Source: Simmondsia chinensis (lineage: Eukaryota; Streptophyta; Magnoliopsida; Caryophyllales; Simmondsiaceae). From it: 64,000 nt of DNA. Below the pieces are notes generated by a model, which did not search any database, was not told the origin of the DNA, and saw nothing but the letters and a program-made list of their open reading frames with translations. The position numbers and the translations under genes are program-made. This document shows positions 56,254 through 64,000 of this stretch, one piece after another (within the stretch, counting starts at the first letter, position 1; every line of letters begins with the position of its first letter). Location: the NCBI GenBank assembly GCA_018398585.1, contig JAGTTD010000020.1, positions 23,160,350 through 23,224,349 of the forward strand. The letters are read 5' to 3'.

Positions 56254-59200
56254 TGTTAGGTATATGTCTTAAAATTACTTGGCGCATTAAGAATAAAGGC
56301 CGTGAAGACCCCGATCGATCGGGTGGAGCTCGATCGATCGGGAATGTTTCGTAAACAAGGGACGCATCCAGAGAGGCGGCCGATCGATCGGTGAGGAACC
56401 GATCGATCGGGAATCAGGGTTATCGCGCATCTATAAATACGGACGTGGGTACGTCATATTTTTTTTAATCCAAGTCAAAAGAGAGGTTTTCCCTTTGCGG
56501 CGCCGCAACCAAAGAATATTGAGTGTGAGAGAATATTGTAATTCTTCTTCTTCTTTTGTTCAATAATAAAAGCTCCGATCTTCGCCCGTGGTTTTCTCTC
56601 CTTTCGATTGTAAAGGGGTTTCCACGTAAATCCTTGTGTCTATTGTTTCGTTTCTCTTTTAGTCCGATTGTTTCTCGTTATTGCCGTGGTATTTGATTCG
56701 ATTCAGATCCGAGTATATAGTTTATTTCCGCACAAATTGGTATCAGAGCTTGGTTCTTCGAATTGATACAATGGCATCAGTTATCAAAACCAAGGTTGAG
56801 AAATTCAATGGTCAGGGAAGCTTTAGCTTATGGCAAGTCCGTGTGAAAGGACTCCTGACTCAGAACGGCTTGAAGAAAGCACTGGAGGGGAAAGAGAAGA
56901 AACCAGAAACATTGACCGAGGCACAGTGGGAAGAGTTGGATGAGAAGGCTCTCACTGCTATACAGATGTGTTTGGCTGACGATATTTTGTCAGAGGTATT
57001 GGAGATTAAAACTGCAAAGGAGTTATGGGAGAAACTGTTAGTCATGTTTTGCCACAAGTCAGTCTCCAACAAACTCGCAGTGAAACGGCGGTTGTACACT
57101 TTTCGTATGTCAGAAGGTACATCTCTTAAAAACCATCTTAGCGAATTTACCTCAATTATTCATGAATTAAAGGCTTTGGATGATGTCCCTAAGGACGAGG
57201 ATCAAGCTATGATATTACTGTGTTCGCTATCAAATGCGTAAAGGGCTTCGTAGAAAGCATGATATATGGGAGTAGGCCAACTATTACTGTTGATGAAGTA
57301 AAAAGAAACCTAGTGAGTAAAGAACAGGTAGATAAGGAATTATCTGACTCGGTGAATGACTCGGGTAGTGGCTTACATGTGAGAGGTCGATCTGAACATA
57401 GGGGATCCAATGGTGGGAATAAGTCTAGGTCCAAATCTAGACATAAGAACCTGTCGTGTCACTATTGTCGCAAAAAGGGGCACATAAAGAAAGATTGTTA
57501 CAGATATAAGAATAAATCAAAAGAGGGTAACAGGGGTGACCATGGTAAAGACAAGTCCGCTGAGGTTAGTGTTGCAGAGGAGGATAGTGAAGGGGAATTT
57601 CTATTAGTTGCTGATTCTCAGTCCAGGTCCATAGATAAGTGGGTCATGGATTAGGGTTGTTCGTTTCATGTTACTCCAAACAAAGACTGGTTCTCCATGT
57701 ATAAGTCTATACAAGGTGGAGTTGTCTTGATGGGTAATGATGCTGCTTGTAAGGTAGTGGGTGTTGGAGCAGTCTGTGTGAGAATGTATGATGGAACTAT
57801 TAGAACCTTTAGTGATGTTCGCGACGTCCCGGATTTGAAAAAAAACTTGATTTCTCTAGGTACCATTGAGTCTAATGGGTACAAGTACACTACTGAAGGT
57901 GAAGTCATGCGGGTCAGTAAGGGTGCGTTAATTGTGATGAAAGGAAATAGGGTTGGTACTTTGTATGAGCTTGCAGGTACAACCGTGACAGGTGCAGTTG
58001 CTGTTTCCACATCTGCTATGACAGATGCAGAGATTACAAGACTATGGCACATGAGAATGGGTCATATTGGTGACAAAGCATTATCTGAGCTGAGTAAGAG
58101 GGGACTTCTTTGTGGTCAGTCAACAGGACTGATAGCATTCTGTGAGCACTGTATTTATGGGAAGCAGAAGAGAGTCAGCTTCAAGGCAGCAGTGCATCAG
58201 ACCAAGGGAACGTTAGACTACATACATTTTGATCTGTGGGGACCTTCCAGAGTGGCTTTTAAAGGTGGGTCCAGGTATCTTCTAACATTCACTGATGACT
58301 ACTCACGTAAAGTTTGGGTCTATTTTCTTAAGCAGAAAAATGAAGTGTATGATATCTTCAAGAAGTGGAAAGTTCTGCTTGAAAAACAGATAGGGAAGCC
58401 GATCAAGAGGTTGAGGACTGATAATGGTCTTGAGTTTGTCGAAGGGGACTTCACTAAATTCTGTGAAGATCAGTGCATAGTCAGACACAGGACATGTACA
58501 GGTCGACCTCAGCAGAATTGGAGTGGCTGAAAGGTTAAACAAGATGTTACTTAAGAAGGCTCGTTGTATGCTTTCAAATGCAGGTTTAAAGAGAGAATGG
58601 TGGGCAGAAGCAGTTAGCATGGCTTGCTACCTTGTGAACAAGACACCGCATTCTTCATTACAGATGAAGACTCCTGAAGAGGTATGGTCTGGTTCAACTT
58701 CTGATTATTCTCAGATCAAAGTTTTTGGTTGTCCTGCATATGCATATGTTAATGATGGAAAGTTGGAGCCTAGGGCCAAGAAGTGCATCTTTCTTGGTTA
58801 TACGTCAGGTGTGAAGGGATATAGATTGTGGGATCCATGTGTTCAGAAGTTTCTGACGAGTAGAGATGTTACTTTCGATGAGTCTGCTCTACTTAATCTT
58901 CCACACACACCCTCCATTGACAGAGATACAGTTCAGGTTGAGACACCTGATGATACAGTCAGATCAGCAGGTTGTTCAGCTAAAGAGTATTCCAGCACCT
59001 GAGGTACCGGTTTCTGATGTTGTTACTGATAATGCAGAAACAGGTCAGCAGGTGGAGAATATTACTATAGCTGGTGGTAGACCGAGGCGACAGATCAGGC
59101 CTCCTGAGAGATATGGGTATGAGGAGATGATTGCCTATGCCCTCTCTACTGCTGAAATGTTAGATGACAGTGAGCCGACTTCGTATACAGAGGCTGTATC

Positions 59201-61289
59201 GAGAACAGATGCTGAGAAGTGGCTCGTTGCTATGAATGAAGAGACGCTGTCTCTTCATAAGAATCAGACTTAGGAACTGGTGAAGCCTCCTACAGGGAAA
59301 AGACTGGTTGGATGCAAATGGGTTTTCAAGAGAAAATAGGGCATTCCTGGAGTGGAAGATGCGAGGTACAAGGCACGTTTGGTAGCTAAAGGCAACAGTC
59401 AGGTACAAGGTATTGATTTTCATGATATTTTCTCACCTGTAGTTAGATACACTTCGTTTGTCTTTGGTTGCCATACATGATTTTGAACTTGAATAATTGG
59501 ATGTCAAAACTGCAGTCTTGCATGGTGAACTAGAAAATAGTATCTTTATGCATCAGTCCGAGGGTTTTGTTGTTGAAGGAAAAGAAGACCATGTGTGTTT
59601 GCTTAAAAGGTCTTTATATGGCTTAAAGCAATCTCCTAGGCAGTGGTATAGGAGATTTGATCAGTTCATGACAAGTCATGATTACATCAGGAGTAAGTAC
59701 GACAGTTGTGTGTACTTCAGAAAGACAGATTCAGGTTTTGTTTACTTGCTTTTGTACGTTGATAATATATTAATTGCAGCACTAGATATGAAAGATATCG
59801 ATGACTTAAAATCAATGTTGAAGAGTGAATTTGAGATGAAGGATCATGGAGCAGCTAAAAAGATATTAGGCATGGAAATTCATAGAGACCGAGAAGCTGA
59901 AAAATTATACTTGTCTCAGGAGAAGTATATTGAGAAGGTGTTAGACAGGTTTCATATGACGGATGCTAATCCGGTTAGCACGCCCTTAGCAGCTCATTCA
60001 GACTCTCAGCGTTAGATTCGCCTCAGACTGAGGAGGACGTCAGGTACATATCGCAGATTCCTTATTCTAGTGCAGTGGGCAGTATTATGTATGCGATGGT
60101 CTGTACGCGTCCAGATATTGCTTTTGCTGTGAGCAGAGTTAGTAGGTACATGGCGAATCCGGACAGAGAACATTGGCATGCAGTAAAGTGGATTCTCAGG
60201 TATCTTCATGGAACCTCTGATTTGTGCTTGGAATATGGGAAAAGTAAGTGCTGTTTGGTTGGGTATGTAGATTCTGACTATGGTGGAGACCTTGATAAGA
60301 GGAAGTTCACTTCAGGGTATGTGTTTTGTTTAGGTGACACAGCTATCAGTTGGAGAGAGTGTTTGCAGCCTGTTACAGCACAGTCTACTACCGAGGCCGA
60401 GTACATTGCAGTAACAGAAGCGTTCAAAGAAGCCGTCTAGTTGAGAGGATTGATCCGTGAAATTAGTGTCGAGCAGGGGACAGTTAAAGTTTACTGTGAT
60501 AGCCATCATCATGACCGAACAAAACATATTGATGTGAAGCATCACTTTATCAGAGATCTGATTGACGAGCGGAAGGTGGAGTTGAGGAAGATTGGGACTG
60601 AAGATAACCCAGCTGACATGTTCACAAAAGTTCTACCAGGTAGCAAGTTCGAGCATTGCTCGAATTTAGTGGGTCTTTCAGTTTGATGTAAGTTAGCCCC
60701 GGTTGAGGGGCCGTTTTGTGGAGAAAGTGGAGTTGTTTTATTGTTGATGTTGATTTCGAGCCAAGGTGGAGATTTGTTAGGTATATGTCTCAAAATTACT
60801 TGGCGCATTAAGAAGAAAGGCTATGAAGACCCCGATCGATCAGGTGGAGCTCGATCGATCGGGAATGTTACGTAAACAAGGGACACATCCAAAGAGGTGG
60901 CCGATCGATCGGTGAGGAACCGATCGATTGTGACCCCGATTGATCGAGACCCTCCGATCGATTGGGAATCAGGGTTATCGCACATCTATAAATACGGACG
61001 TGGGTACGTCATATTTTTTTTAATCCAAGTCAAAAGAGAGGTTTTCCCTTTGCGGCACCGCAACCAAAGAATATTGAGTGTGAGAGAATATTGTAATTGT
61101 TCTTCTTCTTTTGTTCAATAATAAAAGCTCCGATCTTCGCCCATGGTTTTCTCCCCTTTCGATTGTAAAGGGGTTTCCACTTAAATCCTTGTGTCTATTG
61201 TTTCGTTTCTCTTTTAGTCCGATTGTTTCTCGTTATTGTCGTGGTATTTGATTCGATTCAGATCTGAGTATATTGTTTATTTCCGCACA
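56254..61289 (+). mobile_element. Tork-like (Tnt1-like) copia retrotransposon, near full length
   Basis: LTRs are 56254-56734 (481 bp) and 60775-61289 (515 bp), starting TGTTAGG and ending CCGCACA. The primer site TGGTATCAGAGC is at 56738 and the purine tract AAGGTGGAGATT precedes the right LTR. Flanks GGTAG and AGTAG differ at one base. The right LTR carries an extra 34-bp stretch with another pair of CGATTG/CGATCGATT-type words. Domain order is gag, protease, integrase, RT, RNase H, typical of Ty1/copia, but the coding region is broken. Confidence 0.93.
56771..60686 (+). pseudogene. Copia gag-pol polyprotein, multiply interrupted
   Basis: Gag starts at 56771 with FSLWQVRVKGLLTQNGLKK and is frameshifted near 57236. 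A zinc knuckle CHYCRKKGHIKKDC follows. The protease Asp-Ser-Gly has TAG in place of Ser at 57652-57654. The integrase HHCC finger, first Asp (HFDLWGP) and second Asp (RTDNGLEF) are kept, but a frameshift near 58515 precedes the GVAERLN Glu. Further breaks lie near 58990, at 59271-59273, about 59338, 60013-60015 and 60438-60440. The RT catalytic motif YVDD reads YVDN (59752-59770). RNase H (VDSDYGGDLDKR) and NPADMFTK remain. It cannot be autonomous. Confidence 0.88.
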
Positions 61290-62053
61290 AGTAGGGGTGT
61301 AAACGAGCCGAGCCGAGGCGAGCACCCCCTTGTTCGAACTGGAGTTCCATAAGGCTTATCGAGCTTGAGTTTGAGCCGAGGTCTTATCCAATATTTTTGA
61401 CCCTTGTTTGAAATCGGTTCGATAAGATTTTAGTGTGTTTGATACTCGACTCGGCTCAGCTCGTTAGGCTTATCGAGCCGAGTTGAGCTCTTTATCGAGC
61501 CTGATTGAGCTCATTATTGAGCCCAATATAGTTTAAAACCGAGCCAAACTCGCAACCGAGTCGAGCTCATTAAAGAGCCGAGCATTCTAAGTCACCATCG
61601 AGCCATTATCGAACCGCTTTCAAACCAATAATAACTATTATCGAGCTCATAACGAACCTTTAACGAGCTCATTTCGAGACCCTTAACAAGCCCCTATCGA
61701 GCCCTTATCAAACTGTTCGTGAACATTAGCGAGCTGAGCACCCCTCTGTTCGAACTCGGCTCATTAAGCTTATCGAGCTTGCTCGAACTCGGCTCGATAA
61801 GCTATCAAGCCCTCATAATGAACACAAATGAGCCCTAATTGATTTCGAACACAAGTAGTTCATCGAACGTTCAATTCGTTTACACCCTTACTTTCAGGGT
61901 GTAACCCTGCCGAGAGGTTGTTTCCCAAGACCCCCAACCTTATTGGGTTGGCAACCGAAGCACTTCCCAGGAGGTCACCCATCCTGGTACTACTCTCGCC
62001 CAAGCACAATTAACTTCGAAGTTCTAATGGGATCCGGTGCATTAGTGCTTGGT

Positions 62054-63791
62054 AAATAAACCCTATACATATAGCCAATAATGTATCAAGATATATAGTG
62101 GGACTGTGAAAAGTAGCATTAAATAATTGCTTTTTTAAAACTTTAAATTATTAGATGAAAACTCAAATATGAGTTTATACTCTTATGGATTTCCTCACGC
62201 AAATTATCATTGCATTTTTTTTTGGGATAAATAGCGACAAAGTCGCGAATCAAGACAGGCCACTCATCTATATCATTGTACTTACTAGTGTACGTCATAC
62301 TGTTCATCTTATACCTTGCAAATACACAAGTACTGCACATATTGTACTTAGTTTGGGGTTATTGACGTTTGAACTCCTCGTTTTTTTTTTTTTTTTTAAT
62401 TCATAGTAATCTTATATCATGTAAAGAAATGAATTATTCTAAAAGATTAAGTTTTTAGGTGAAAATATAAGTGTTTACCCAACAAATTTGAGGCACATCG
62501 TTCTATTGAATTAGGCATGTCCTTGTATGTGATTGAAAACCAATTCGAGAAAAGCAAGCACTCGAGATGGTTATCAGGGACACTGCTAGAGATTAAGATT
62601 TCAAGCTCAAGGTTGTTATCGGAGATGCTGCAAGAAAGGGTGACCGCCAACTTGAGGCAGTTACCTAAGAAGCTAAAGGAAACGTGGACCTTAAGGACAG
62701 TTACAGAGAAGCTGAGAGACGTTGAGAAGAAGGATGCTGACTTCAACACATGCTTTTCGTGGGCAGGAGGTTAGAGATCCATAAGTGATTAAGCAGGAAG
62801 CATAAGTTAGATTTATATGCTTTAAATACGGGAACTGATGGCTTAGTAAAGGACCCCAACGATAATACATAGCTCTTCAATCTTATTTTACAGTACACTT
62901 GTGTTTTATTTCTTTGCCTTTTCTAACAGTAGGCGTAATTGTAGTTACAATTGCATGAGCAAATACAAGTGACAATTACAATATTCGAGAAGGTAATCCC
63001 TTCTATCGCTGTTTCTATCGCAAACCTTCTTAATGGATTAAACTTGCACCACTTGAGGTTTTGACGATTAAGTCTAGATCTTTTGTGCATTGATCTTAGA
63101 CTGCGGATCCAATTTGGTTCACCGAGTGAATTTAACTTTGATTTAATTGGTCCGAGTTTTCACCAACCCAGCCTTGAGCTTGAATACATTGATCTTGGAT
63201 TGGTAAGTTAATTTGGTTAACTTTATCTATCTCTTGTAAGTTTGATCATAAACCAGATTGAATCGAGCTCAAGATAGATTGCCAAACTCTCGAGCTTATA
63301 TCCATCCCAATTCTCAGCCCTAAACGTTTAAGATAAGCTGTTTGAGGGTCTTTTCCGCTTATAAACCCCGATTTCCACTCAGGTTGATTCACGTCTTTAT
63401 TTACTTGCGCTTAATATATATAAAAACACAAAAATATAAAAAAAAAAGTCTCCTTAATTGAAACATTGCTGAATCCACTCAAAAAGTAGCAAATTGAAGT
63501 CAGATTCACCAAGAACATCAATACACACACCAAGTGAATGGTCAAGATCAATTACGTACAGTTCAGACTTAATTTACCTTTAAATCGAGATAATTTTTTA
63601 ACCAGTTTATTTCCTTAAACTCGCAGCAACTATACAAACAAATATCAAACAACAGGAATAATTCTACACCACCAAGTTGGGTTGACTTGTGAAGGCTAAT
63701 TTTTTATAAAGCAAAATGGTCGATGACGACTAGACTTAATGGAAAGTGAATATTCACTAGGTGAAGAATCTCAGCAAATCTGAGAGTTCGT
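62054..63791. other. No certain gene; a possible coding remnant at 62517-62774
   Basis: At 62517-62774 a short plus-strand frame of 85 codons is Lys/Glu/Leu-rich and could be coiled coil. A neighbouring frame reads similarly charged sequence broken by several stops. This may be a decayed gene fragment, but no family is recognised. The rest of the interval shows nothing. Confidence 0.3.
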
Positions 63792-64000
63792 TGTCAAAGA
63801 ATCATCTATTTCAAAAGTTTAAATTGATGGATAAAGGTCTAAAAATAGTTTTTATACTCTAACATGTCGCCTCACGCGAATGCCAAATGGACTTGAAGTG
63901 TGGATAATACACAGACCCACCTCATACTTTGGGCTTAAATTATTTTAATATTGAAAGTGGAGACTGTTCAGATTCAAACTCGTGACCTTTTGGTCAACAA
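63792..64000 (-). mobile_element. TRIM retrotransposon, cut by the window end
   Basis: In minus orientation one terminal repeat occupies 63792-63864 (TGTTAGAGTATAAAAAC... to TTGACA). The interior continues to the window end with the 'ttgaccaaaaggtcacgagtt' block typical just after the primer site of the other TRIM copies. Confidence 0.6.

Larger units (their letters stand above)
56251..61890. mobile_element. hAT-type MITE split by a copia element
   Basis: The ends TAGGGGTGTAAACGA and, inverted, TAAGGGTGTAAACGA are flanked by CTTTTAGG (56243-56250) and CTTTCAGG (61891-61898). Its first three bases lie left of the copia and the rest right of it (61295-61890). The body is rich in GAGCCGAGC / GAGCTC words. 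It is non-coding. Confidence 0.75.
56172..62053 (-). mobile_element. 5S-rRNA-headed SINE split by nested insertions
   Basis: The 3' part (tail and module) is at 56172-56250, and the 5S-headed 5' part is at 61891-62053, both on the minus strand. The 5S segment is close to standard 5S (GCACTAATGCACCGGATCCC). The break lies in the AAGG... module, and CTTT(T/C)AGG is present on both sides as the target duplication of the hAT MITE. No outer target duplication was recognised. Confidence 0.75.

Noticed and set aside
56738..56749. tRNA-Met matches (TGGTATCAGAGC) at several places
   Set aside because: They are retrotransposon primer-binding sites next to LTRs, without tRNA arms.

Overview
This is an AT-rich piece of a plant nuclear genome, most probably a dicot. 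The evidence is intron-containing plant gene families (GDSL esterase/lipase, BAHD acyltransferase), tRNA-Met-primed copia elements and TRIMs, CACTA, Mutator, hAT and Harbinger elements, and plant SINEs. I cannot name the species. Mobile DNA fills most of it, and I find only two host genes that look intact.

Layout. At 0-9.4 kb there is a possible last exon at 227-334, then mostly non-autonomous DNA transposons: a 1.3-kb foldback Mutator-like element, several Mutator-, hAT- and Tourist-like MITEs, and two SINEs. At 9.48-12.12 kb lies an intact three-exon GDSL esterase/lipase gene. At 14.7-31.4 kb (copy A) and 32.3-49.7 kb (copy B) lies a direct tandem segmental duplication. Each copy carries a BAHD acyltransferase: intact in A (24328-26544), frameshifted and prematurely stopped in B (46024-48240). 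Insertions found in only one copy came after the duplication, and the other copy preserves the empty site. A-only: a 5S-rRNA-headed SINE, an internally deleted copia, a non-autonomous gypsy-like element, and a second deleted copia. B-only: a foldback Mutator-like element and a 7.9-kb CACTA transposon. Shared, hence older: a nested copia, a TRIM, two 5S-headed SINEs and a 33-bp SINE stub in the BAHD intron. At 49.9-64 kb there are no host genes that I can support; it holds a solo LTR, TRIMs, and a three-layer nest in which a copia sits in a hAT MITE that sits in a 5S-headed SINE.

Most notable. (1) A family of SINEs headed by nearly complete 5S rRNA, with target-site duplications and, in one case, a clean empty site. 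Its 3' domain is shared with SINEs here that lack the 5S head. (2) The tandem duplication works as a natural clock for insertions. (3) The CACTA element has a TNP2 transposase gene with three disabling changes next to a seven-exon companion gene that reads open throughout. All boundaries were read by eye from terminal repeats and target-site duplications; no search or alignment was run.
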